Below, one piece after another: positions 1 to 5,232 of a DNA stretch of 5,538 nt (positions are counted from its first letter, which is position 1; each line of letters opens with the position of its first letter). Origin of the DNA: Deltaproteobacteria bacterium (GTDB taxonomy: Bacteria > Desulfobacterota > Desulfobacteria > Desulfobacterales > ETH-SRB1); NCBI GenBank assembly GCA_030611115.1, contig JAUWQK010000106.1:1-5538 (forward strand), read 5' to 3'. The notes below the pieces were generated by a model that was given only the letters and a program-made list of their open reading frames with translations, did no database searches and was not told the origin of the DNA. The position numbers and the translations under genes are program-made.

Positions 1-65
1 TTTAGGCATTTTAGGCACTTAACAGCAGCGTGTCGGGGTACCTTTGAGAACTAATATAAACACAG

Positions 66-77
66 CCTCTCTGGAGG
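66..77 (+). other. Small GC hairpin over an SD-like sequence
   Basis: CCTC (66-69) can pair with GAGG (74-77) around a 4-base loop. The right arm overlaps GGAGGTGG (73-80), which looks like a Shine-Dalgarno but lies too far (23 bases) from the ATG at 101. The rest of 1-100 holds no supported gene. It opens with TTTAGGCA twice (1-8, 10-17) and all three forward frames are closed before 101, so it may include the last bases of an upstream gene that cannot be identified. Confidence 0.25.
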
Positions 78-100
78 TGGTAATTTGAATAGAGGAAACA

Positions 101-1096
101 ATGAAACCCATATATTTTCCATTTACGTATATTTCCGAACCGGTTTTAGAGGCGCTTTCCGCCTTTTTCAAGCAAATTATCGTTTATCAGCCATCATCTC
201 TTAACATACCTGAAAGTATGCAAAAACAGGCTGACAGCAAGTTACTTGAAATTCGTATTCCAGTTAAGGGAGATGAGAATAAAATTGATGATATTCTAAA
301 AGACTACAAGAGCTGGGCAAGCATTCATCAGGGAAGTGAAATGGCTTTTTTTAAGACAAAGCCGGATATAATTCCCTTTTTTGGCGAGTTTTCCACATCA
401 CAAATCAAAGCAGATATAAAAAAGAAGGAGCGGAAACAACAGAACGAAAAAAAGCAGGACTCTCTTTTAAATGCAAGAATTTTTCTTCATATGGCTCAGG
501 AATTCGACTCGCAAAACTGGGAAATAAACAAAGCTCTTCTATTATCGGAAGAAAAAACATTGAATCTCATTGATAATCTCAAAGGAGAGGATGAGGATGA
601 ATTATCATTTAAAGAAAATGATAGAGAAAAAACATTAAAAACAGATTATCAAAGCGAGTATATGACACCTGATCGAATTATTGCATGGACACATTTACTG
701 CAATACGATCGAGATATGTCAAACCTGTTTATAACAAACAGCCGCTCAGCCATTGAGCATCTCGTAGAAAAAACCCCTGAGGCAAAAATCGTACTTAGTA
801 TTGATTCGAAACCGCTGATTAGCAGCAGGGATAAAAAGACAGAAAAATGGCAGGAAAGTTTAATCAAGCAACTTGAATTACTTCTGGAAAATTCCCTGCC
901 TGCATCAGAAGACATCAAAATTAAATCTCCTTTTGACAAAGACGACGGCAAAAAAGTTTCATTAACATTATATCTTGTCCCAGGCGAATCTCCCTATGAA
1001 TTTTTTACCCGCATCGCCTGGCATAAAACGCCTGTTAAAGAAATAAATAAGGAAGCCGGATTTAACAGCACTCTGATAGGATTTGTTGAATTATAG
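101..1096 (+). CDS. Uncharacterised conserved-type protein, 331 aa
   Basis: Function not recognised. The ATG at 101 is preceded by AGAGGA (91-96) at suitable spacing, and codon use looks like genuine coding over the full length. The protein has no signal peptide or membrane segment and is very hydrophilic, so it is probably cytoplasmic. Residues 1-95 look like a compact domain rich in aromatics (FPFTY at 6-10, IIVYQPS at 26-32, IPFFGEF at 91-97). A strongly basic, probably helical linker follows (about 103-119). A helical region 122-160 leads into an acidic stretch (KGEDEDE, 161-167). A second folded part spans about 185-331, with VLSIDSKPL (231-239) and YLVPGESPYEFF (291-302). I have a weak memory of similar hypothetical proteins in Desulfobacterales, but cannot verify it. 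It stands alone: the next gene on the same strand is 346 bases away behind a repeat and a separate promoter. Confidence 0.8.
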   Translation: MKPIYFPFTYISEPVLEALSAFFKQIIVYQPSSLNIPESMQKQADSKLLEIRIPVKGDENKIDDILKDYKSWASIHQGSEMAFFKTKPDIIPFFGEFSTSQIKADIKKKERKQQNEKKQDSLLNARIFLHMAQEFDSQNWEINKALLLSEEKTLNLIDNLKGEDEDELSFKENDREKTLKTDYQSEYMTPDRIIAWTHLLQYDRDMSNLFITNSRSAIEHLVEKTPEAKIVLSIDSKPLISSRDKKTEKWQESLIKQLELLLENSLPASEDIKIKSPFDKDDGKKVSLTLYLVPGESPYEFFTRIAWHKTPVKEINKEAGFNSTLIGFVEL

Positions 1097-1120
1097 TCAG
1101 TTGGATGCTATTCTTAAATC

Positions 1121-1235
1121 GAAGATTTTTAGCAGTTAGCTTTTAGCAATTAGCCCTTAGCTTAAAAAATCAAACATATAACACATTCAGCTAAGAGCTA
1201 ACAGCTAATGGCTAATAGCTTTTTCACAAATCTTC
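1121..1235. repeat. Palindromic element of NNTTAGC heptamers
   Basis: The left part (1131-1162) reads as successive heptamers ending in TTAGC (AGTTAGC, TTTTAGC, AATTAGC, CCTTAGC). The right part (1189-1220) is the mirror image, made of GCTAANN heptamers. The two arms pair in register at about five of every seven positions, leaving two-base bulges, around a 26-base AT-rich loop. Outside the heptamers GAAGATTT (1121-1128) is complementary to AAATCTTC (1228-1235), giving 8-bp terminal inverted repeats. The element is non-coding and lies 24 bases after the stop codon of the 331-aa gene. The architecture resembles a small non-autonomous palindromic repeat. It lacks a T-run typical of a terminator, although the hairpin could still affect 3' ends. 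Confidence 0.8.
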
Positions 1236-1329
1236 ACATCGGTAAATAAGCTGAAATTATTGCCGGTATTGAAAAAAATACTTTTCGGACAGACACTAAT
1301 TATTACCCCGGAAAAACTTATCAGAATAC

Positions 1330-1356
1330 TTGACTATCATTATTAATTGGTATAAG
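1330..1356 (+). promoter_or_regulatory. Candidate promoter of the ferredoxin gene
   Basis: TTGACT (1330-1335) resembles a -35 box and TATAAG (1351-1356) a -10 box. The latter is preceded by TG at 1348-1349, an extended -10. The spacer is 15 bp, short, but tolerable with an extended -10. Transcription from here would give a leader of about 80 bases before the ATG at 1443. Confidence 0.45.
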
Positions 1357-1384
1357 GAACATTTCTGATGTGTGAAATATGTAA

Positions 1385-1402
1385 AAAATCAAGTTTGATT
1401 TT
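1385..1402. promoter_or_regulatory. Perfect 8+8 palindrome in ferredoxin leader
   Basis: AAAATCAA (1385-1392) and TTGATTTT (1395-1402) are exact inverted repeats separated by GT. The site lies about 29 bases downstream of the candidate -10 box and upstream of the ribosome-binding site. This placement suits a repressor operator or an RNA hairpin in the leader. It is not an FNR/CRP-type site, because the half-sites point the other way and the spacer is only two bases. Which protein binds, if any, cannot be told from the sequence. Confidence 0.35.
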
Positions 1403-1442
1403 ATAACCGTTAATTATTTTTTAAGAAAGGAGACTTTTTCAA

Positions 1443-1631
1443 ATGGCTTTTAAACCAACTGTCGACTTGGATAAATGTGAAGGTTGTGAAGAATGTGTGG
1501 AAAACTGCCCTTCTGACGTTCTGGAAATGAAGGATGACAAAGCATTCGTAGCTAATGAGGATGAATGTCTTGGCTGTGAAACATGCATCGAAGTTTGCGA
1601 ACAAGGTGCTATTACCATTGAAGAAATTTAA
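1443..1631 (+). CDS. 2[4Fe-4S] ferredoxin, 62 aa
   Basis: Low-potential electron carrier of the bacterial (clostridial-type) dicluster family, acting in the cytoplasm. Two Cys clusters are visible: C12-x2-C15-x2-C18-x3-C22-P and C42-x2-C45-x2-C48-x3-C52. In this family the first three cysteines of one motif and the last of the other bind each cluster. The proline after the last cysteine is present in the first motif but replaced by Glu53 in the second. The protein is very acidic (18 Asp/Glu against 4 Lys), usual for such ferredoxins. The ATG at 1443 follows AAGGAG (1427-1432) with a 10-base spacing, slightly long. It has its own promoter-like sequence and terminator, so it is probably monocistronic and well expressed. 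The redox partner cannot be inferred; oxidoreductases such as pyruvate:ferredoxin oxidoreductase are typical partners. Confidence 0.96.
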   Translation: MAFKPTVDLDKCEGCEECVENCPSDVLEMKDDKAFVANEDECLGCETCIEVCEQGAITIEEI

Positions 1632-1667
1632 TTAATACGCACTTTTTTCATTTTTCTATTAGCTGAT

Positions 1668-1692
1668 AAGGTGGGCCGCAAGCCCACCTTTT
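1668..1692 (+). terminator. Rho-independent terminator after ferredoxin
   Basis: AAGGTGGGC (1668-1676) pairs perfectly with GCCCACCTT (1682-1690) around a five-base loop. The stem is GC-rich and runs into TTTT, then AATTTT. It lies 36 bases after the ferredoxin stop codon and separates this gene from the LarA-like gene. Confidence 0.9.
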
Positions 1693-1807
1693 AATTTTCT
1701 GAAAAAATAATCAAAACTATTTTTTACAGAAGCATAAATCTCGGCCATAAGCATCCGCCAAAAACATACGATGGCCTATCCCCTTTCTTTGTTCCCTTTT
1801 TTAGATA

Positions 1808-3094
1808 ATGCCTGATAATAATTCTATAATAAAATATCCTGACATGGCTCTTGTAAAACAAAAGCTTTATAAATCAGGAAGTAAGGATTTGTCTGCTAAA
1901 ATATTATCTGCTCTGTCCTCATTACCTGTTGACACTCCCATAAAGTCTGAAGAAACCGTGGCTGTCGCAGTTGGGAGCAGAAACATCAGTAAAATTGACA
2001 AAGTCCTTTACTATTGCTTGAACTATCTAAAAACAAAGGGACTCAAGCCTTTCATCATACCAGCCATGGGAAGTCACGGGGGTGCCGCAAGTGACGGTCA
2101 GAGGTATGTCCTTGCAAAACTTGGGATCACGGAATCTGCGATGGGAGTTCCCGTTGTTTCGGATATGGATGTTGAATGTATAGGCGAGGTTCCAAAAGGT
2201 CCGAAAATATATATTTCAAAAGCAGCTTTAAAGGCAGATCATATAGTAATTATTAATAGAATAAAGAACCATACCAAGTTCAGAGCTGATATAGAAAGCG
2301 GCCTGTGCAAGATGCTGTCAATAGGTCTCGGCAAAGCAAAAGGTGCGGCTGAATTTCATCAATGCGCTATAAAAAATAGCTTCGAAATTATTGAAGATGC
2401 TGCAAAAATTATAATTAATAAGTGCAATATTCTTTTTGGAATAGCCCTTCTGGAAGATGGATTCGGGGATTTAGCCCATGCAGAAGCAATTTTGCCATCA
2501 TCAATTATAGAACGCGAAAAAATACTTCTCAAAGATGCTGCCGCAATGATGGGACATATCCCATTTGACCTTCTCGATATATTAATCATAGATTATATCG
2601 GCAAAAATATCAGTGGAATCGGCATGGATTCCAATATTACAGGCAGGCACAGGGATATACTGGGAGATTTTAATACCGCTCCCCATGTTAAACGTATATT
2701 TGTAAGGGACCTATCACCTGATTCAGATGGCAATGGTCACGGAATCGGCCTTGCAGATTTTACCACAAAACGGCTGGTCGATGCGCTGGATTTTAAAAAA
2801 ACATATACAAATGCGATCACGGCAATTTCGCCTGAAAAAGCGGCAATACCGATACATTTTGACACAGACCGTGAATCGCTTGAAGCATGTTCAAAAACCA
2901 CAGGTCTAAACTCCATGGATGAAGCTCGTATTGTCAGAATAAAAGACACGGCTTCTCTCGAACTTTTACAGGTTTCAAAAGCACTTTTGCCGGATATTTT
3001 ATCAAATTCCAATCTAAAACAGATAACAGAATGGACTCCTTTTCAGTTTGACAATAATGGCAATCTACTTGAACCTAAATTGAGCGATTTCTGA
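1808..3094 (+). CDS. LarA-domain (lactate racemase superfamily) protein, 428 aa
   Basis: Belongs to the LarA/DUF2088 superfamily, whose founder is nickel-pincer-nucleotide-dependent lactate racemase; relatives racemise or epimerise other 2-hydroxyacids. The N-terminal domain carries GSHGG (88-92), matching the region of catalytic His108 of Lactiplantibacillus LarA. Further on, KNH (153-155), K168 in CKML and H184 in AAEFH sit where LarA has His174, Lys184 (the residue that carries the cofactor) and His200. The K-to-H spacing of 16 is the same as in LarA; the preceding H-to-K spacing is three longer. The residue matches are my manual alignment. The C-terminal domain (about 250-410) has DILIIDYIGKNISG and a Gly-rich segment (308-316). 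The substrate is unknown, and no larB/C/E cofactor genes lie here. The in-frame TAG at 1802-1804 makes the ATG at 1808 the earliest start, but no Shine-Dalgarno precedes it; Met13 (1844) is the next candidate. Residues 421-428 are encoded in a repeat arm. Confidence 0.88.
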   Translation: MPDNNSIIKYPDMALVKQKLYKSGSKDLSAKILSALSSLPVDTPIKSEETVAVAVGSRNISKIDKVLYYCLNYLKTKGLKPFIIPAMGSHGGAASDGQRYVLAKLGITESAMGVPVVSDMDVECIGEVPKGPKIYISKAALKADHIVIINRIKNHTKFRADIESGLCKMLSIGLGKAKGAAEFHQCAIKNSFEIIEDAAKIIINKCNILFGIALLEDGFGDLAHAEAILPSSIIEREKILLKDAAAMMGHIPFDLLDILIIDYIGKNISGIGMDSNITGRHRDILGDFNTAPHVKRIFVRDLSPDSDGNGHGIGLADFTTKRLVDALDFKKTYTNAITAISPEKAAIPIHFDTDRESLEACSKTTGLNSMDEARIVRIKDTASLELLQVSKALLPDILSNSNLKQITEWTPFQFDNNGNLLEPKLSDF

Positions 3095-3237
3095 CTCGAT
3101 CTGCACCGATCTCTTGCGCATCAACGGTTCGCAAAAATCCTTGACATATCCACGGGTAGGCCTCCGATTTTCGCAAACCTTGCTACATCAAGATCTCAGC
3201 ACATGTCTTCCCCAAAAATCGCTCAACTTAGGTTGAA
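3069..3237. repeat. Hairpin-forming repeat between larA-like gene and ogt
   Basis: The outer arms 3069-3090 and 3216-3237 are inverted repeats matching at 20 of 22 positions; the right arm reads AAATCGCTCAACTTAGGTT and three more bases. Inside, GGTTCGCAAAAATC (3126-3139) faces GATTTTCGCAAACC (3166-3179), complementary at 12 of 14 positions. Weaker complementarity connects the two levels, so most of the 169 bp can fold into one long imperfect hairpin with its tip near 3140-3165. The left arm includes the last eight codons of the LarA-like gene, and the stop (3092-3094) lies just inside. There is no terminal T-run, so it is not a standard terminator. It looks like a dispersed palindromic or MITE-like element. 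Confidence 0.75.
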
Positions 3238-3267
3238 TTATCTTCCTTATTGTCCCGGTAAAAGGTT

Positions 3268-3837
3268 ATGAAAGAAGATCAAATTATCCATCATTTTATT
3301 TTCCAGACAAAGTTTGGTTATTCTGCAATTGCTTATAAAAAAAGGCCGTTTTTACTAACAAGAATAATTCTTCCTAAAACAAATAATAAAAAACTTCCTG
3401 CATTCACTGATAAAAGCAAACGACAAGATTACAATCCGCATAAAAAAGCCATTGTTATATCAAAATCAATAATAGATTATTTTAATGGGACGCTGGTTCA
3501 TATGCTCAGGCCTTCATGGGAATGGCTGGATGCAGGCGGACTGACTGAATTGCAAAAATCAGTATATTCAGCCACGGCAAAAATTCCATATGGAAAACTG
3601 AGTTCATACAAAGAAATCGCTGAAGTCATAAACAGGCCCAATGCCTATCGTTTCGCAGGCACCACACTTGCCAAAAACCCCTTTCCTGTGCTTATACCAT
3701 GTCACAGAGTGATCCGAAGCAATAATACAATTGGCCAGTTCGCCGGAGGAAAGAATCTGAAAATAAAAATGATAGAACTCGAAAAAGAAATAGTTGCAAA
3801 ATTTAATTTCAAACCATTATCGATCAATTTAGGTTAA
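3268..3837 (+). CDS. ogt: Methylated-DNA--[protein]-cysteine S-methyltransferase
   Basis: Suicide DNA-repair protein that moves the alkyl group from O6-alkylguanine (or O4-alkylthymine) to its own cysteine. The active site PCHRV is at 144-148, with Cys145 as acceptor. The C-terminal domain shows the family signature in order: IPYGKLSSYKEIA (106-118, start of the winged-helix DNA-binding part), Arg128 in AYRFAG as the probable arginine finger that flips the base, the active site, and FAGG (158-161) followed by a K/E-rich helix. Residues 1-80 form the degenerate N-terminal domain typical of Ogt. There is no AraC-like Ada domain, so it is a stand-alone repair enzyme rather than the adaptive-response regulator. 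The length of 189 is in the normal range. An in-frame TAA at 3259-3261 makes the ATG at 3268 the earliest start; AAAAGG (3260-3265) is a weak and very close ribosome-binding site. The last codons (LSINLG) lie in a repeat copy. Confidence 0.94.
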   Translation: MKEDQIIHHFIFQTKFGYSAIAYKKRPFLLTRIILPKTNNKKLPAFTDKSKRQDYNPHKKAIVISKSIIDYFNGTLVHMLRPSWEWLDAGGLTELQKSVYSATAKIPYGKLSSYKEIAEVINRPNAYRFAGTTLAKNPFPVLIPCHRVIRSNNTIGQFAGGKNLKIKMIELEKEIVAKFNFKPLSINLG

Positions 3838-3868
3838 AAGGTTGAGATCTTCCGGTTTGTCCGGGTCA
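3819..3868 (+). repeat. Second copy of the ogt-upstream repeat arm
   Basis: ATCGATCAATTTAGGTT (3819-3835) matches the repeat arm at 3218-3234 at all but two positions, and the complement of the larA-end arm at all but one. Similarity continues downstream: ATCTTCC, then TTGTCC and GGTNA occur in the same order after both copies, with about six extra bases here. The copy covers the end of ogt (codons for S-I-N-L-G and the TAA). No inverted partner was found to its right, so it appears to be a half element. Confidence 0.6.
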
Positions 3869-4130
3869 GGCATTCATGATTTTTATGATTCGTTCATCTT
3901 GCAGTTATTTGCACAGGCACTACATTCGAGCCCAAATTTTATTCTCTTTATTATCAACAGATTATGTTTTTAACAAAAATTGCCTGAATCTCACAACTAA
4001 TTGATATTACTATAAAACGCAATTTCAATAAAAAATTTAGCTTGAGAAAAGCGCGAAAGTAGGGCTAAATGACAGTGTCTTAATTGTCAAACATTAATTC
4101 ACAATCCAAGCTTTTGACCGATCTCCACCT
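3869..4130. other. Non-coding AT-rich stretch, no gene seen
   Basis: Together with the flanking repeats this makes a gap of 364 bases between ogt and the GNAT gene. I find no ORF with a plausible ribosome-binding site, no RNA gene and no clear terminator. There is an internal repeat ATGATTTTTATGATT near 3877-3891, the short palindrome GACAGTGTC (4071-4079), and AT-rich sequence. It receives convergent transcription: ogt from the left, the GNAT gene from the right. Confidence 0.5.
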
Positions 4131-4189
4131 CAATGTATCAGCATAAACAGATGTCAGCTAATGCGCTAATCAAGACGCGACACCGAACC
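4131..4189. repeat. Direct repeat, left copy (59 bp)
   Basis: Matches 5233-5291 at 54 of 59 positions in the same orientation, with 38 consecutive identical bases (4144-4181). It contains GCTAAT twice two bases apart, and ends with TCAAGACGCGACACCGAACC. On the minus strand it lies immediately downstream of the GNAT gene, so the two copies bracket the GNAT module. Confidence 0.9.
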
Positions 4190-4200
4190 CCTTCCTGATC

Positions 4201-4222
4201 ATCAAGACGCGGCCCCGAACCC
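4201..4222. repeat. Partial third copy of the direct repeat
   Basis: These 22 bases match 4169-4190 at 20 positions, at a distance of 32 bp. Only the TCAAGACGCG...CCGAACCC end of the repeat is present. It overlaps the 3' end of the GNAT gene: the minus-strand TGA (4202-4204) and the preceding codons for GFGAAS come from it. Confidence 0.8.
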
Positions 4223-4744
4223 ACACACAAAACGTTTTAGGTCATAAAACATGATTCTTGTGGGCTCTTCTTTGTCTTCATCGTGCAAGAAGTCAAATTC
4301 ATTTTTTTTGTAAAATTTTAAGACCTCTTTTATATTGTAAGCGTCGATAGTCAAGAATCTACAACCGGTTCTGTTGTTCGTAGTGAAGAGTGCTTTCAAA
4401 AAGTTGATAAGGTGAGTGCCAAGCCCGTTGCGCTGGGACTCCTTATGAACGCCGAGACGTGCGATTTTTACTGCGGGATATTCCTCTATGTATCTCTTCT
4501 TGTGAGAGATTAGTTTCCTTTTAAGAGATTTTGAGAGCTTTATCGTGTCATTTGCGAGCGCAACAAAAGCAAGCGGACCCAGGCTTCTCGCCCCTTTCGA
4601 TTTTAAATAAAGGGCGTAAGTTTCTGCAAGGAGATCCTCTTTGTAGTGAACAGCATCCTTGTGGAAGAACTCATTTAAGTCCTGGTTTCCACAATCGCAC
4701 TTTGTTGTTATGGAAAATTTTTTTACTTTATCGAGGACAAACAA
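4202..4744 (-). CDS. GNAT acetyltransferase, toxin-like (TacT/AtaT-type)
   Basis: GCN5-related N-acetyltransferase. Counting from the TTG at 4744 (180 aa), the N-terminal part has CDCGNQDLNEFF (16-27), the region in which GNAT toxins such as TacT carry a similar DCG..xLNxF segment. Motif A runs from VKIARLGV to the acetyl-CoA loop QRNGLG (104-109). Motif B is YNIKEVLKFYKK, with Tyr145 as a likely general acid. Known relatives acetylate aminoacyl-tRNA and stop translation; that role here is inferred. I prefer the TTG at 4744, four bases after the stop of the upstream small gene, because the family usually begins just before this point. An ATG at 4783 would add 13 residues and overlap that gene by 35 bases; neither start has a good Shine-Dalgarno, so translation is probably coupled. 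The tail after FYDLKRF (VCGFGAAS) is encoded largely by a repeat copy and may be a recent replacement of the original end. Confidence 0.85.
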   Translation of the reverse strand: MFVLDKVKKFSITTKCDCGNQDLNEFFHKDAVHYKEDLLAETYALYLKSKGARSLGPLAFVALANDTIKLSKSLKRKLISHKKRYIEEYPAVKIARLGVHKESQRNGLGTHLINFLKALFTTNNRTGCRFLTIDAYNIKEVLKFYKKNEFDFLHDEDKEEPTRIMFYDLKRFVCGFGAAS

Positions 4745-4748
4745 CTCA

Positions 4749-4928
4749 TCATTTATGTGATTTCGACGGCACAGAATTGGCATGTTTCATAAGTTTCGCT
4801 GCAAAGCGAGCAAGTTTAGGCGTGGGAATAGGATGTGACGCAACCGCACTTTTTGCTTCGACGCGCTTGATAAAATTTTCGGAATCTTTTTTATTCAGCT
4901 TTGGAGTCGCTTTGATTTTAAGCGCCAA
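4749..4928 (-). CDS. Small basic protein, probable antitoxin of the GNAT gene
   Basis: A 59-residue ORF starting with TTG at 4928, easily missed because of its length and start codon. It has the best ribosome-binding site on this strand, AAAGGAGGT (4942-4934), six bases from the TTG. It ends with TGA at 4751-4749, directly before the GNAT start, so the two form a tight operon. The protein begins ALKIKATPKLNKKDSENF and ends in a Lys/Ser-rich tail. The KxTPxLxxxDxxxF pattern near the N-terminus is, as I recall, that of small proteins found upstream of this GNAT type. It is not the ribbon-helix-helix (DUF1778) antitoxin usual for TacT/AtaT: no RHH pattern is visible and the protein is shorter. 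It could neutralise the acetyltransferase or be a substrate or cofactor; the antitoxin role rests on position and size. Confidence 0.7.
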   Translation of the reverse strand: MALKIKATPKLNKKDSENFIKRVEAKSAVASHPIPTPKLARFAAKLMKHANSVPSKSHK

Positions 4929-5206
4929 GGTGTACCTCCTTTCTGTTTAAATGTTATGTTTACTTTCAACCAAGGTACAATTGAACAGAATAATTTGTCA
5001 AGTTTTTTATCGGTCAAAACATTCTCCTCCTTGACTACAATCCGATAGAGATAAGAGCGGACTTGCCCCCAATTGACCCAAATTTCCAATTTTTTCTTGC
5101 TGTATTGTTTTTGAAAGTCCTGTGCCTTGAGGTTTAAGATCGTGTTTATGACGTTTTCGGAAAGCTCCCGAAGATTGGAATTGTGGAACTGTATCTTTAA
5201 ACTCAA
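4895..5206 (-). CDS. Doubtful small ORF upstream of the GNAT pair
   Basis: Function not recognised. The open frame runs back to an ATG at 5296, but its first ~21 codons there are direct-repeat sequence, so a TTG at 5206 (after AAGGA, 5220-5216) is a more likely start, giving 103 residues. Another possible start is the TTG at 5017, six bases after GGAGGAG (5030-5024), giving only 40 residues. The stretch has coding-like codons around EIWVNWGQVRSYLYRIVV, with no membrane or metal-binding motif. Its last 34 bases overlap the start of the small gene at 4928 in another frame, which is unusual. It may be a gene remnant carried by the cassette, a short leader ORF, or chance. Confidence 0.3.
   Translation of the reverse strand: MSLKIQFHNSNLRELSENVINTILNLKAQDFQKQYSKKKLEIWVNWGQVRSYLYRIVVKEENVLTDKKLDKLFCSIVPWLKVNITFKQKGGTPWRLKSKRLQS
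4972..5001 (-). promoter_or_regulatory. Candidate promoter of the GNAT module
   Basis: On the minus strand a consensus -35 box TTGACA (5001-4996) is followed after 18 bp by TACCTT (4977-4972), a poor -10 box. It would start transcription about 35 bases before the TTG at 4928. The weak -10 fits a promoter that is normally kept low or repressed, but it might simply be chance. Confidence 0.35.
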
Positions 5207-5232
5207 TTCTTCATGTCCTTGACATGTTTTTT

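Noticed and set aside
84..203. Possible leader ORF of 39 codons starting at TTG 84 after GGAGGTGG
   Set aside because: It overlaps the start of the 331-aa gene in another frame and its codons look non-coding. The SD-like sequence may be chance or part of a small hairpin.
649..951. 100-residue open frame on the minus strand
   Set aside because: Lies wholly inside the 331-aa gene, has no ribosome-binding site and a Ser-rich composition typical of antisense reading.
1410..1604. Minus-strand open frame over the ferredoxin gene
   Set aside because: It is antisense to a clear ferredoxin, with Phe/Thr-rich content from reading acidic codons backwards.
1743..1776. Inverted GGCCAT / ATGGCC upstream of the LarA-like gene
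   Set aside because: Six-base arms with a 22-base loop are expected by chance; no other sign of regulation.
2737..3012. Minus-strand open frame within the LarA-like gene
   Set aside because: Antisense of a conserved coding region, without start signals; likewise the frames at 2359-2589 and 2727-2909.
3141..3169. TTGACA inside the hairpin repeat as an outward promoter for ogt
   Set aside because: No acceptable -10 box at 16-18 bp downstream.
3852..3864. CCGG-TTTGT-CCGG hairpin as ogt terminator
   Set aside because: The stem is only four base pairs and no T-run follows.
4531..4950. 139-residue plus-strand open frame across the GNAT pair
   Set aside because: It is antisense to both minus-strand genes, which have family motifs (QRNGLG) and a strong Shine-Dalgarno; the plus frame has neither.
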